The notes under the pieces: generated by a model
What the model was told of the DNA's origin: nothing
Database searches by the model: none
The model's input: the letters and a program-made list of their open reading frames with translations, nothing else
Part shown: piece after piece, positions 41,440-51,023 of the stretch
How the letters are laid out: every line of letters begins with the position of its first letter
How positions within the stretch are numbered: position 1 is the stretch's first letter
Made by a program: the position numbers and the translations under genes
Assembly: GCF_000312565.1 (NCBI RefSeq)
Contig: NZ_CALW02000042.1
Coordinates: forward strand, 24,998 to 88,997
Length of the DNA stretch: 64,000 nt
Reading direction: 5' to 3'
Origin: Bartonella rattaustraliani AUST/NH4
GTDB lineage: Bacteria > Pseudomonadota > Alphaproteobacteria > Rhizobiales > Rhizobiaceae

Positions 41440-42250
41440 AAAAGCACATCTAGTAACTACACAAGATACGGCTTAATGCCACCCTAAAATCAAAAATCAA
41501 AGTGGAAATCTTTTTACATTAAGTATTTAATATAATACATTGATAAACAATGTTTTTAAATCAATTTTTAGAGATTTCCACGTATATATGGAAATCTTTT
41601 TTGCTTTTTGGGTCATTTTTGGTTGATTTTAGAGTCCATTGAACTTTTGGATTGATTTTTTTCAAAGGGTCTTCAAAGCTGGTTCTCTGGGCTTTCACAG
41701 ACTTTTTAAAAATCTTCAAAGGGTTTTCAAAGATCTTTCAAAGCCTTTTCTCATTTTTGCTACAAAATCGTAACTTTTACCATTTTTCGCATTTTTTCCA
41801 ATTTTAGCTGTCAAAATCTATTTTGAAAACGCGCATTTAATGGTAAAAATTGTACGTAAAAACAACAAATTACCACCTATTCCTAACTAATTCCACCTCT
41901 TCCCACTTACTGCAAAACCTACTGTCAAACTACATCGGAGCATTCTCAGGTTATGCAGAATCAGTACACTTATTCACAGTTTATATTGTAATGTTATTTT
42001 TTATATAACCATTTGATATAATTATACTTTTATTCTCTATGATATCTGTTTTCATGCATTTATATCTTATTATAGGAAATAAAAAGGTTAACATTGTGTT
42101 AATTTTATTGATAAAGAGCAAATTCATAAGGATATTGTGAGGGGAATCATTTGAAAATGCAAATTTTCCTATCGCGCTAAGTTGAAATACGGTGTGTTTT
42201 TTGTGGCAGATCTTGCGACAATACTCGATAGAAATATAGAGAGCTCACAA
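41440..42250. other. Noncoding stretch between the repressor and rlpA
   Basis: About 810 bp. It contains copy B of the noncoding tail. The remaining 300 bp (41940-42250) are AT-rich and should contain the rlpA promoter; nothing else was seen. Confidence 0.5.
41650..41935 (+). repeat. Noncoding tail of the lysogeny module, copy B
   Basis: Inverted relative of 20430-20695: the same TTGCTACAAAATCG, CATTTAATGGTAAAAATTG, ATTCCTAACTAA-type and GCAAAACCTACTGTCA stretches, preceded by several CTTCAAAG words. It lies downstream of the repressor as in copy A. Confidence 0.85.
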
Positions 42251-43147
42251 ATGCTTTTAAACAGCAATAAAAAGTTTACTTCTATTCTTAACTTAACATT
42301 TCAATTTGTTTTTGTACTAGCTGTTTCTCAACTGTTGGTATCTTGTTGTTCTGGTAGAATAGCCCTTTTTGCCGTGAAAAATTTCTTGCATAAGGAAGAA
42401 AATGGCACAGAGACTGCTGTGACTCCTCAAAAAAACTCAAGCGAAAAGAAGCAAGCAAGAGAAAATAAGAAAAGGGGAGTTGTTGTTGGTAAACCTTACA
42501 AAATAAAAGGAAAGTGGTATTATCCCCAAAACGATCCAACCTATCAACGTATTGGAGAAGCATCATGGTATGGTTCAGATTTTCATGGGCATTTAACTGC
42601 TAATGGTGAGACCTATGATATGAATCTTTTGACTGCAGCACACCCTACGATGCCTTTACCCAGTTATGCGCGTGTTACAAACCTAAAGAATGGTTCTTCT
42701 ATCATTGTGAGGGTAAATGATCGTGGTCCTTTTATGAAAGATCGAATCATTGATTTATCAAAACAGGCGGCAGAACTTCTTGGTTATGCGAGTGCAGGTA
42801 TCGCAAATGTTAAGGTAGAGTATGTTTCTGAAGCACCTGTTGGCTATTATGATGGTGCTTATTTAATGGCTTCTTATACATCGGGGAATGGTACTTCGTC
42901 CTCATTCGCATTGGCGGGGCTTTCGAAAGAAAAAGGAGGACTTATGTTTGAAAAGTCTCATCCGGGGAGTCAAGAACACCTAGCTAAATCTCCTGTCGTA
43001 AAAAAGCAACTTGTCAAGGCTTTTCCAGTAAAACTGCCAGAAGTTGGTCCGTTTCTAGTTGATAAACCAGTATTGTTTGATCAATTGGCTTTTATAAATA
43101 TCAACAAGCCAAACATATACGGTAAGAGTCAAACAAAACACTTTTAA
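42251..43147 (+). CDS. rlpA: RlpA-type septal ring lytic transglycosylase, lipoprotein
   Basis: A protein of 298 residues from the ATG at 42251; longer in-frame starts (TTG at 42182, GTG at 42203) would place a polar stretch before the signal. The signal peptide ends at a lipobox-like LLVSC. The double-psi beta-barrel follows: RIGEASWYGSDFHGHLTANG near residues 102-121, AAHPTMPLPSYARVTNL and VRVNDRGPFMKDRIIDLSK. RlpA cleaves naked glycan strands at division sites. There is no SPOR domain after the barrel; the tail of about 100 residues is low-complexity. It is upstream of the dac-tmk cluster. Confidence 0.88.
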   Translation: MLLNSNKKFTSILNLTFQFVFVLAVSQLLVSCCSGRIALFAVKNFLHKEENGTETAVTPQKNSSEKKQARENKKRGVVVGKPYKIKGKWYYPQNDPTYQRIGEASWYGSDFHGHLTANGETYDMNLLTAAHPTMPLPSYARVTNLKNGSSIIVRVNDRGPFMKDRIIDLSKQAAELLGYASAGIANVKVEYVSEAPVGYYDGAYLMASYTSGNGTSSSFALAGLSKEKGGLMFEKSHPGSQEHLAKSPVVKKQLVKAFPVKLPEVGPFLVDKPVLFDQLAFININKPNIYGKSQTKHF

Positions 43148-43163
43148 AAAAGTGTTTTGTTTT
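43133..43163 (+). terminator. Terminator of rlpA, overlapping its stop codon
   Basis: A stem of 12-13 bp (ACAAAACACTTTT / AAAAGTGTTTTGT) runs over the stop codon at 43145-43147 and is followed by TTTT. Confidence 0.8.
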
Positions 43164-43282
43164 AATCGTTTATAATTTTCAAACACTAGGTGAATTTAGA
43201 ATTATTGCCGGCGATTCTTAAGACCATTAATTGTCGTTAAATTCTCAATAGGTTGAATTTATGTGTTGTTATGAAATGACAA

Positions 43283-43454
43283 CGCATTGATTCGTAATGG
43301 TTTTTATCGTTTCTCACCTTGAATCACACCCCCGAATATTGTAAGATTCTCTCATCTCAAATCACTTTAATATTGGAATCAATTTTATTCACTTAGCTTT
43401 ATGCCATAAGCGGGGTTGGCAGATGGGTAAAAATTACAGAAGAAAGAAGGAAAA
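43283..43454 (+). repeat. Integrase-upstream repeat, copy R3
   Basis: About 172 bp on the plus strand, from ATTGATTCGTAATGG to the AAGGA-type site before the ATG at 43455. Shares ATATTGTAAGATTCTCTCAT, GAATCAATTTTATTCACTTA and CCATAAGCGGGGTTGGC with R1. This copy still leads into an integrase start. Confidence 0.85.
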
Positions 43455-43613
43455 ATGGTTCTTATGAATCGTCTTAATGCAAGGGCTGTCGCAACATTGG
43501 GTGCTGGTAAATATAATAATGGTGCTGGCTTGTTACTTCCTAAGCGTAAAGATGGAGGTGCGCAATGGCTTTATCGCTATACAATTCACGGGCGCCGTCG
43601 TGAAATGATATAG
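43455..43613 (+). pseudogene. N-terminal remnant of a phage/island integrase
   Basis: A 52-codon ORF from the ATG at 43455: MVLMNRLNARAVATLGAGKY, NNGAGLLLPKRKDGGAQW, LYRYTIHGRRREMI and a TAG. This is the DUF4102-like arm-binding domain of P4-type integrases, ending where the intact protein would go on to GALRDVSLKQAR. The rest of the gene is absent. It lies between rlpA and the dac gene. It also supplies the segment deleted from the remnant at 2995-3543. Confidence 0.85.
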
Positions 43614-43825
43614 TTCTTTTAAAAACGTTATTATGCTTTTCATACCAAAGAATAAATTATACGTGAGAAGAAAAAACAAAATATGCTGATATCTTTCTAT
43701 GATACCGAAAAAAATAGAGAATTATTATAAATTTTGTGATGATTTTCACTTTTTGGAAATAAACAAATCTTTTCTTATATAAAAGGATTCTTTATGCTTA
43801 TTCTATAAATATGGGAGAAGCGGCT

Positions 43826-44989
43826 ATGCATATAGCAATAAGGGTTTTGTTTACCTTATTTTGGATATTCGCATTGAGTGGAGGGGGAAGAGCACAAGAT
43901 TTTCAAACCTCTGCATCGCAATTGCGATTACTCGATAGTGAAACTGGTACAATACTTTTTGATAAGCAAAGTGATATTGCATTTTTTCCTGCTTCACTGG
44001 CAAAATTGATGACAGCTGAAGTTGTGTTTCATAAATTAAAAGAAGGATTATTAGACGGTACGCAAAAATTCAAAGTAAGTGAAAATGCTTGGCGTAAAGG
44101 TGGCGCACCTTCCGGTACAACCACCATGTTTGCAAAAATAAATACAGAAATTAGTGTTTCTGATCTTTTACGAGGTTTGATTATTGTCAATGGGAATGAT
44201 GCGGCTATTGTTCTTGCTGAAGGAATATCAGGAAGTGAAGCTGATTTTGCAAAACTCATGAATCAGCGGGCTAAAACACTTGGACTGTTGAACAGTCATT
44301 TTGTTAATGCAACAGGGCTTCCTGAAGAGGGGCAGTTTGTGACATTGCGCGACATGATCACATTAGCGCGTTATATTGTTCGTGAATATCCTGATTATTA
44401 TATGCTTTATCGTGAACCTTCTTTTACTTGGAATCATATTTTTCAACGTAATAAAAACCCTCTTCTTTCTAAAGGAATTGGTGTTGAAGGATTTGCTTTT
44501 GGCTACAGCCAAGAAGAAGGCTTTTCAATGATTGCTTCTGTTTATAAAAATCATCAACGTCTTTTTTTAGCAATAAATGGTTTGCAAAATAATAAAGGGC
44601 ATACAAAAGAGATAGAACGTATTTTTCAATGGGGAATGACAGCTTTTGATCTTAAAACGATTTTTACAAAAGGAGAAAAAGTTGGGTCTGCTTCTGTCTA
44701 TGGTGGAGCACAAAATTTTGTCTCTCTTATTGTTAAAGAACCTATAAATTTCATGCTTTTGAATGAAAGAAAAGTGAATGTTAAGGCAAGAATTAAATAT
44801 CATGGTCCATTGAAAGCGCCCATTGTTTTGGGGCAACAAATTGGTGTTATTCAAATTGTAGAAGATAAAAGGGTTCTTCTCGAAAAACCGGTTTTTGCTG
44901 GAAATAATGTTCAAGAAGGAAGCTTCTTTACAAAAGCAAAAAATGCGTTTTATGAAATAACAATCGGATGGTTACGGAAATATTTGTAA
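43826..44989 (+). CDS. D-alanyl-D-alanine carboxypeptidase homologue with altered motifs
   Basis: A protein of 387 residues from the ATG at 43826, which has GGGAGAAG 5 nt upstream. Signal peptide to about residue 24. The Ser-Lys motif is intact (S57-L-A-K60 in PASLAKLM). The second motif reads N122-G-N where S-G-N is expected, and the third reads A224-F-G where K-T-G is expected (GVEGFAFGYSQEEGFSM). The C-terminal beta domain of PBP5-like enzymes follows. The altered motifs cast doubt on carboxypeptidase activity, while a penicilloyl-binding or structural role remains possible. tmk begins 32 bp after the stop. Confidence 0.85.
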   Translation: MHIAIRVLFTLFWIFALSGGGRAQDFQTSASQLRLLDSETGTILFDKQSDIAFFPASLAKLMTAEVVFHKLKEGLLDGTQKFKVSENAWRKGGAPSGTTTMFAKINTEISVSDLLRGLIIVNGNDAAIVLAEGISGSEADFAKLMNQRAKTLGLLNSHFVNATGLPEEGQFVTLRDMITLARYIVREYPDYYMLYREPSFTWNHIFQRNKNPLLSKGIGVEGFAFGYSQEEGFSMIASVYKNHQRLFLAINGLQNNKGHTKEIERIFQWGMTAFDLKTIFTKGEKVGSASVYGGAQNFVSLIVKEPINFMLLNERKVNVKARIKYHGPLKAPIVLGQQIGVIQIVEDKRVLLEKPVFAGNNVQEGSFFTKAKNAFYEITIGWLRKYL

Positions 44990-45021
44990 TATGTGCTAAA
45001 TTAAAGGACGAAGTTTTATAC

Positions 45022-45666
45022 GTGTCAGGTTATTTTATTACATTTGAAGGAGGGGAGGGAGCAGGAAAAACAACGCAAATTTCTTTGCTCGCTCAGTATC
45101 TTTGTAGCAAAGACTATGATGTTCTTACAACACGAGAACCAGGAGGAACGGCAGGTGCGGAAGCCATAAGGCATATTTTGTTATCAGGTCAAGTTCAACA
45201 TTATGGACCTTTCATGGAAGCCGTTTTGTTTACTGCAGCACGGGCGGACCATGTGCAAGAAGTTATTATACCTTCTTTGCAAAAAGGCAAAGTCGTTTTA
45301 TGTGATCGCTTTATCGATTCTACACGTGTTTATCAAGGACACAATGATAGGGTGTGTTCCTCTGTTCTTTCCGCTTTAGAATCTATTGCACTCAATGGGA
45401 TAATGCCTCATCTCACGTTCTTACTCGATATACCAGCAACATATGGTATGGAACGTGCCAATCTACGAAGAAAAAAAACAGAGGTGGTTGATTATTTTGA
45501 AAGAAGTGAACTAAAAATTCAGGAACAAAGACGTCAAGCTTTTCTTCGGTTGGCAAAAAAAGAACCTCATAGATTTCGAGTCATTGATGCGACAGGTGCC
45601 GTGGAAGATGTTGCTCAACAAATAAAAGCTCTGTGTCATCAGATAATGTTGGATCAGTTTTCATGA
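45022..45666 (+). CDS. tmk: Thymidylate kinase
   Basis: A protein of 214 residues from the GTG at 45022 (SGYFITFEGGEGAGKTTQ), the natural family start; the longer ORF begins within dac. P-loop FEGGEGAGKTTQ, DRX motif CDRFIDSTRVYQG near residue 96, a LID-like region RANLRRKKTEVVDYFE. It phosphorylates dTMP to dTDP. Its stop overlaps the holB start by 4 bp. Confidence 0.94.
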   Translation: MSGYFITFEGGEGAGKTTQISLLAQYLCSKDYDVLTTREPGGTAGAEAIRHILLSGQVQHYGPFMEAVLFTAARADHVQEVIIPSLQKGKVVLCDRFIDSTRVYQGHNDRVCSSVLSALESIALNGIMPHLTFLLDIPATYGMERANLRRKKTEVVDYFERSELKIQEQRRQAFLRLAKKEPHRFRVIDATGAVEDVAQQIKALCHQIMLDQFS

Positions 45667-46718
45667 GTGATGTAAATTTTTTACGCCAATATGATGATAT
45701 TGAAACAGTTTTATCATCTTCACAGAACAATGTGATCTTTGGTCATGAGGCTGCTCGTCATTTTTTGGCGCAAATGCGCGAGGAGGGGCGTTTGCATCAT
45801 GCGTTGTTATTTGAAGGAGACCATGGAATTGGAAAAGCGACATTAGCGTTTCATCTTGCTTGGAATATTTTAAGTTCTCAAAAAGGCAAATTGTTGCAAC
45901 CAGAGTACAACTCCGTCACGTGGCGCCAAATGATGCAGGGAAGCCATCCTGGTCTTTTGCATATTTCACGTCGTTTTGATTTAAAGACGCAAAAGTTTAA
46001 AACAGGTGTACTCATCGATGATGTCCGCGATATTATGCATTTTTTGAACAAAACATCACAAGATGATGGGTGGCGTATTGTTATCATTGATTCTGCAGAT
46101 GATATGAATAAAAGTGCAGCTAACGCAATTCTTAAAACCCTCGAGGAACCTCCTGCAAAAACTTTGTTCATTATCATCACACATTCTTTAGGGCGATTAC
46201 TTCCAACAATTCGTTCACGTTGCCAACAGATTTCTTTGCGACCATTGCGTGATGATGAAATGAAACAAGTTATTACACATATTTTTTCTGATCAGTTTCT
46301 CCCTGATGAAAAAATGATTGAAATGGTTATTCAAAGATCCAAAGGAAGTCCTCGAAAAGCTGCTTTACTTCTTTGCCACGGTGGACTTGAAATGGTTAAA
46401 ACCGTTGATGCTCTTTTAAAGGAACCTGTGTGCAATCCAGCTATCATACATACTCTTGCGCAAACACTTTCCTCTCTTTCTTCCACCATCCAATTTCAAC
46501 AATTTTGTGATGAAGTTCTTGATAAAATTCAAAAAAGATCTATTATGCTTATTGAGAGTGGAAATGTATCTCTTTCGAAAAAATGTGCACAAGCATGGTC
46601 AGAGATTCATCAAAAAATAGGGGAAACACAATCATTTAATCTCGATAAAAAACAATTCATTATTAATCTGCTTTTTAGAGTTCATAAGATCATTCATGAG
46701 GATGAGCTTTTTCCGTGA
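45663..46718 (+). CDS. holB: DNA polymerase III subunit delta'
   Basis: A protein of 351 residues from the ATG at 45663, overlapping the tmk stop. P-loop-like GDHGIGKATLAF near residue 53, IDSADDMNKSAANAILKTLEEPPAKT near 150 and TIRSRCQQISL near 193 are the clamp-loader hallmarks. The zinc-module cysteines of gamma/tau are absent, as in delta'. It is part of the clamp loader of the replicase. Confidence 0.93.
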   Translation: MSDVNFLRQYDDIETVLSSSQNNVIFGHEAARHFLAQMREEGRLHHALLFEGDHGIGKATLAFHLAWNILSSQKGKLLQPEYNSVTWRQMMQGSHPGLLHISRRFDLKTQKFKTGVLIDDVRDIMHFLNKTSQDDGWRIVIIDSADDMNKSAANAILKTLEEPPAKTLFIIITHSLGRLLPTIRSRCQQISLRPLRDDEMKQVITHIFSDQFLPDEKMIEMVIQRSKGSPRKAALLLCHGGLEMVKTVDALLKEPVCNPAIIHTLAQTLSSLSSTIQFQQFCDEVLDKIQKRSIMLIESGNVSLSKKCAQAWSEIHQKIGETQSFNLDKKQFIINLLFRVHKIIHEDELFP

Positions 46719-46783
46719 CAATGTAATTAACAGACGTTATGTCATTGTATCTTTTATTGCATTTTTTTCATAACGAGTCTGAC

Positions 46784-48340
46784 ATGCGTGATACATATTA
46801 CATAACAACTCCCATTTTTTATCCTAATGGCACTCCCCATATTGGACATGCTTATAGTGCTATTGCAAGTGATGTTTTGGCCCGCTTTCAACGGTTAGAT
46901 GGCAAAGATGTTTTTTTTCTATCTGGTACGGATGAACACGGTTTAAAAATGCAACAAACAGCAGCAGCATTAGGCATGACACCTAAACAACTAGCAGATC
47001 GTAATAGTGCTGAATTTCAGACAATGCTTACAATTTTAAATTGTTCTCATGATGATTTCATTCGCACAACAGAAGAGCGCCATTATAAAACTTGCCAAAA
47101 AATTTGGAAAACGATGGAAGAGAATGGTGATATTTATCTCGGCCGTTATAGTGGGTGGTATTCTGTTCGGCAAGAAGCATATTACGAAGAAGAAAATACC
47201 GAAGTTGGAGAGGACAATATTCGCCGTGAGAAGGAGTTAGGTTCTCCCGTTGAATGGAACGAAGAAGAAAGTTATTTCTTTAAACTTTCGCGTTATGAAA
47301 AAGCTCTTCTTGCACATTATGAGAAACACCCTGACTTTATTGCTCCTGTTGAACGGCGTAACGAAGTTATAAGTTTTGTTAAATCAGGTTTAAAAGACAT
47401 TTCTATTTCACGAACAAGTTTTAATTGGGGGATTCCTGTTCCAGGAGATCCAAAGCATGTGATGTATGTCTGGGTTGATGCACTGACAAATTACCTTTCA
47501 GCCATTGGATTTTTTGAAGAAAATTCAAAAAAACGTAACTTTTGGCCTGCTAGTGTGCATATCATTGGTAAAGATATTCTTCGTTTTCATGCGGTCTATT
47601 GGCCAGCTTTTTTAATGTCTGCTGGAATTGAATTGCCTGAACACATTTTTTCTCATGGTTTTTTACTCAATCGTGGTGCAAAAATGTCAAAGTCCGTTGG
47701 AAATGTTGTTGATCCTTTTGAAATGGTTGATCACTATGGTCTTGATCAGGTTCGTTATTTTCTTCTTCGTGAAATGCCATTTGGACAAGATGGCAGTTAC
47801 AGCCATGAAAGCTTGGTAAATCGCATTAATGCCGATCTTGCTAATGATCTTGGGAATTTAGCACAGCGGTCTTTATCAATGATTGCTAAAAATTGTGATG
47901 CAAAAGTCCCTCTTCCATCACCCATTTTAATTCAAGATGAACAGTTATTAGAAAAGTCTTTTCAAACGCTTGAAGTTGTACGCCAAGCTATGGTTTCTCA
48001 CGGAATTCATTTAGCGCTTTCAGCGATCTTTTCGCTCGTAGCAGACGCTAACCGTTATTTTGCAAGCGAAGAACCTTGGTATTTGCGGAAAAATAACCCA
48101 GAGAGATTTCGTACAGTTCTTTACATAACGCTAGAAATTTTGCGGAGAATAGGGATTATGTTGTTACCTTTTATGCCACAATCAGCAGCAAAACTTCTTG
48201 ATAGTCTTGCTATTTCTGAAGATGAGCGGTACTTACACCACATAGAAAATTCAAAGATTCAAGAGGGAGTTCATCTTCCAATTCCAGAGCCAATCTTTCC
48301 TCGTTATATTTTAAAGGATGATTCTCATCATGTTGATTGA
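46784..48340 (+). CDS. metG: Methionyl-tRNA synthetase
   Basis: A protein of 518 residues from the ATG at 46784 ([20 protein letters not shown]). The HIGH motif is [13 protein letters not shown] and the KMSKS motif [15 protein letters not shown] near residue 300. The connective peptide is of the zinc-free [13 protein letters not shown] type, and there is no C-terminal tRNA-binding domain, so it is the short form. It charges tRNA(Met). Confidence 0.95.
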   Translation: MRDTYYITTPIFYPNGTPHIGHAYSAIASDVLARFQRLDGKDVFFLSGTDEHGLKMQQTAAALGMTPKQLADRNSAEFQTMLTILNCSHDDFIRTTEERHYKTCQKIWKTMEENGDIYLGRYSGWYSVRQEAYYEEENTEVGEDNIRREKELGSPVEWNEEESYFFKLSRYEKALLAHYEKHPDFIAPVERRNEVISFVKSGLKDISISRTSFNWGIPVPGDPKHVMYVWVDALTNYLSAIGFFEENSKKRNFWPASVHIIGKDILRFHAVYWPAFLMSAGIELPEHIFSHGFLLNRGAKMSKSVGNVVDPFEMVDHYGLDQVRYFLLREMPFGQDGSYSHESLVNRINADLANDLGNLAQRSLSMIAKNCDAKVPLPSPILIQDEQLLEKSFQTLEVVRQAMVSHGIHLALSAIFSLVADANRYFASEEPWYLRKNNPERFRTVLYITLEILRRIGIMLLPFMPQSAAKLLDSLAISEDERYLHHIENSKIQEGVHLPIPEPIFPRYILKDDSHHVD

Positions 48341-49103
48341 TACACATTGTCATCTCGATTTTGAGGACTTTGAACAAGATTTAGATAGTGTTATCCAACG
48401 CGCTCTAGATGCTGATGTTAAACGTATGATAACAATTTCAACGCATGTTCGGAAATTAGATAGGCTTTTAGCAATTACACAAACTTATGATCAGGTCTTT
48501 TGTTCTGTGGGTACGCATCCCAACCACGCTCATGAAGAGCAAAATATTACAGCTGAAGAACTTATTCATCTTTCAAAGCATCCTAAAATTGTGGCATTTG
48601 GAGAAGTTGGTCTTGATTATTATTATGATTATTCTTCACCAGAAGAGCAAAGGAAAGTTTTTCAAGAACATATTATTGCCTCTCGAGAAACACAGCTTCC
48701 CCTTGTTATTCATTCACGTAATGCTGATTTAGATATGGAAGGCATATTACGTGAACAGATAAAAGAGGGCGCTTTTCCCTTTATACTTCATTGTTATTCA
48801 TCTGGAGAAAAGCTTGCTCGTGCTGGTATTGAACTTGGTGGTTCTCTTTCTTTTTCGGGTATTCTTACTTTTAAAAATGCCCGTGAAATTCGTGAAATAG
48901 CAAAAATTGTGCCTCATGAACGTTTACTAGTTGAAACGGATGCACCGTTTTTAGCTCCTGTTCCTCATCGAGGTAAAATAAATGAACCCTCTTTTGTGCC
49001 CTATACCGCTGCTGTTTTGGCTGAAACGATTGGTTTAACTCTTGAAGAAATAGCGCAAACAACAACGCAAAATGCTTTTCGTTTGTTTAGTAAAATGAAA
49101 TAA
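48330..49103 (+). CDS. TatD-family metal-dependent hydrolase
   Basis: A protein of 257 residues from the ATG at 48330, which lies 11 bp inside the end of metG and has AAAGGA about 11 nt upstream. Metal ligands are in DTHCHLDFE, the [10 protein letters not shown] Glu, [16 protein letters not shown] and the ETDAPFLAP Asp. TatD proteins are metal-dependent DNases or deoxyribonucleases in repair or turnover; the substrate here is unproven. Confidence 0.92.
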   Translation: MLIDTHCHLDFEDFEQDLDSVIQRALDADVKRMITISTHVRKLDRLLAITQTYDQVFCSVGTHPNHAHEEQNITAEELIHLSKHPKIVAFGEVGLDYYYDYSSPEEQRKVFQEHIIASRETQLPLVIHSRNADLDMEGILREQIKEGAFPFILHCYSSGEKLARAGIELGGSLSFSGILTFKNAREIREIAKIVPHERLLVETDAPFLAPVPHRGKINEPSFVPYTAAVLAETIGLTLEEIAQTTTQNAFRLFSKMK

Positions 49104-49113
49104 GGCAAAAATT

Positions 49114-49929
49114 ATGTGTGATCGGTATCGATTTACGATATTAGGCTGTGGTTCTTCTCCGGGGGTCCCTCGTCCTAATGGTGATTGGGGCGCATGTAAT
49201 CCAAATAATCCTAAAAATAAACGCTACAGAAGTTCCTTATTAGTTGAACGCATTCATGATTCAGATAAAAAAACAACAGTTGTTATTGATACTGGTCCGG
49301 ATTTTCGGTCACAAATGATTGGTGCGCACGTGAAACATCTTGATGCTGCACTTTATACGCATTTTCATGCGGATCATATTCACGGTATTGATGATTTACG
49401 TAGCTATGCACTTGCACAAAAAAGTTTAATCGATATTTATGCAGATAGGTCTACATTAGAACACCTGAAGAGTGCTTTTGGATATTGTTTTCAAACACCA
49501 AAAGGCTCGTCCTATTCACCCATTTTAAAAGCGCATCTTATTAACGAAGATAGCCAATTTATTATTCAAGGGCAGGGTGGGGAGATAACCATCAAAACAC
49601 ATTTGCAATTTCATGGCACTATCAATTCCTTAGGTTTTCGTATTGGCAATGTTGCTTATTGTACCGATGTTAGTCAATTTCCTGAAAAAACATTACCAAA
49701 ATTAATGGGTTTAGACGTTTTAATTATTGAAGCTCTTCAGTTTGAAGTGCACCCAAATCATTTTTGCGTTGATCAAGCATTAGAGTGGATAAAATATTTA
49801 AACCCCAAACAAGCCATACTCACACATATGGATAGATCGCTTGATTATGACAAAGTTGTAAATTACGTCCCATCATATGTTAAGCCTGCATACCAAGGTC
49901 TTATTTTTGAAACAGATATATCAATCTAA
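49114..49929 (+). CDS. MBL-fold metallo-hydrolase, PhnP-like
   Basis: A protein of 271 residues. The zinc-binding HFHADHIHGIDDLRSY is the metallo-beta-lactamase motif. ILGCGSSPGVPRPN with GDWGACNP at the N-terminus and HMDRSLDYDKVVNYVP near the end are characteristic of the PhnP-like group (cyclic phosphate phosphodiesterases). The exact substrate is not known. It follows tatD with 10 bp and closes the tmk-holB-metG-tatD unit. Confidence 0.88.
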   Translation: MCDRYRFTILGCGSSPGVPRPNGDWGACNPNNPKNKRYRSSLLVERIHDSDKKTTVVIDTGPDFRSQMIGAHVKHLDAALYTHFHADHIHGIDDLRSYALAQKSLIDIYADRSTLEHLKSAFGYCFQTPKGSSYSPILKAHLINEDSQFIIQGQGGEITIKTHLQFHGTINSLGFRIGNVAYCTDVSQFPEKTLPKLMGLDVLIIEALQFEVHPNHFCVDQALEWIKYLNPKQAILTHMDRSLDYDKVVNYVPSYVKPAYQGLIFETDISI

Positions 49930-50009
49930 TAATCAAATATTTTTTGTTAATTAAGAAATTATGTTCTTTTTAGCCTCGCTCCTTTGTTATATTAAAATGG
50001 GGAACTTTT

Positions 50010-50375
50010 ATGGTTATTTATTTAAAGCGGGTAACATGTATCCTGATTTTAGCGATTTCTTTGTCAGCATGTGGGTGGAGGGCGTTCAGAAAAGAATATT
50101 TCAGTTACAACAGCATATGACGGAGCAATGAATTGTGCTAGCATTCAACGCGAGTTATCTCGCTAATAAACGTCAGATTCATGATACAGTTCTAGAGCGT
50201 TCCAGAGCAAGAGGTAAAAACGTGGCTTTAACAGCAGCAGGTGTTGTATTTTTCCCTGCTTTATTTTTTATGGATGCAAAGTCAACTGAAAACCATGAAA
50301 TTTCATCTTTTAAAAAACCGTAATGCTGTTTTGAGTGATTTCGCACGTATGAAGCGCTGTAAATTACAACAGTAA
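50010..50375 (+). pseudogene. Small lipoprotein with three frameshifts
   Basis: Reading from the ATG at 50010: a lipoprotein signal (YLKRVTCILILAISLSACG). One extra G near 50075 shifts the frame, after which GRSEKNISVTTAYDGAMNC continues. A second shift near 50160 leads to ANKRQIHDTVLERSRARG, KNVALTAAGVVFFPALFF and MDAKSTENHEISSF. A third, in an A6 tract near 50313, leads to NRNAVLSDFARMKRC and a TAA at 50373. The whole is recognisable as a short alphaproteobacterial lipoprotein of about 120 residues with unknown function. The repeated indels mark it as a pseudogene. Confidence 0.85.
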
Positions 50376-50856
50376 TTTTTTATTTATTATATCTTATCTG
50401 TTCTTTGGCTTTAAGTAACATTGCTTAAAGCCAAATTTTTTGTATCTGGGGTGACATTTAGAACAGATATTTTAGTTATAACATTACAGAATAATGCAGA
50501 GAATTATGCTGATTTATAACGCTCCTGCAGAGTATTAGTGGGTATTATAAGTTATACTTTCTTGTTTTTGCTAAACATATAAAAGTAATAAGTTTTATAT
50601 TTTAAAATAATTGTAATGATATTTTATATATAAAATACAGTAATTTTCTTATTGTTATATATTATAATATTATATGTATTTTGTATCTTATGTAATAAAA
50701 TATAAAATACATTTTACATCAAATTTTTGACACAATTTTGTTATAAAAGCGACACATGTGATACATAGATGTAAACAAATTAAAATTTATATATCACATT
50801 ATCGCATAATATATATTATGGAACTTTTTATTATAAATAATAAGGATATAATTCAC
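50376..50856. other. AT-rich stretch with a terminator
   Basis: About 480 bp. It holds the terminator at 50405-50441 and then 400 bp of extreme AT content (around 50560-50720), with no gene. Such a track could be a curved promoter or a nucleoid-protein target; this is not shown. Confidence 0.5.
50405..50441 (+). terminator. Rho-independent terminator
   Basis: A perfect 11-bp stem TTGGCTTTAAG / CTTAAAGCCAA with an 8-nt loop at 50405-50434, followed by ATTTTTT. It closes the transcript of the broken lipoprotein gene. Confidence 0.85.
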
Positions 50857-50958
50857 ATGATGATAATGGCTTTTTGGGGAACAATCGCATCACTACTATG
50901 GATATTTTCAGCACCCGCCGAAAGTCCTTGGCAGTTATGGTGGGTACCGTTTGTGTAA
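50857..50958 (+). CDS. Possible Trp-rich membrane micro-protein
   Basis: A 33-codon ORF from the ATG at 50857, with AAGGA about 10 nt upstream. The product is MMIMAFWGTIASLLWIFSAP followed by AESPWQLWWVPFV: one hydrophobic helix and five Trp in all. The upstream in-frame part (from 50758) is unlikely to be coding. It lies upstream of a long inverted repeat. I know no family, so it could be a real small protein or a leader peptide. Low confidence. Confidence 0.35.
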   Translation: MMIMAFWGTIASLLWIFSAPAESPWQLWWVPFV

Positions 50959-50980
50959 GAAACTCCTACGGTTTACAAGC

Positions 50981-51023
50981 AGAATAAATTCGGATTCTAA
51001 AATTATCATTCCGAATTTATTCT
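50981..51023. terminator. Bidirectional terminator-like inverted repeat
   Basis: A perfect 14-bp inverted repeat AGAATAAATTCGGA / TCCGAATTTATTCT with a 15-nt loop. It lies at the 3' ends of two convergent reading frames (the small ORF and the DUF6163 gene, whose stop at 51006 is inside the loop). The position is typical for a shared terminator. Confidence 0.65.
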
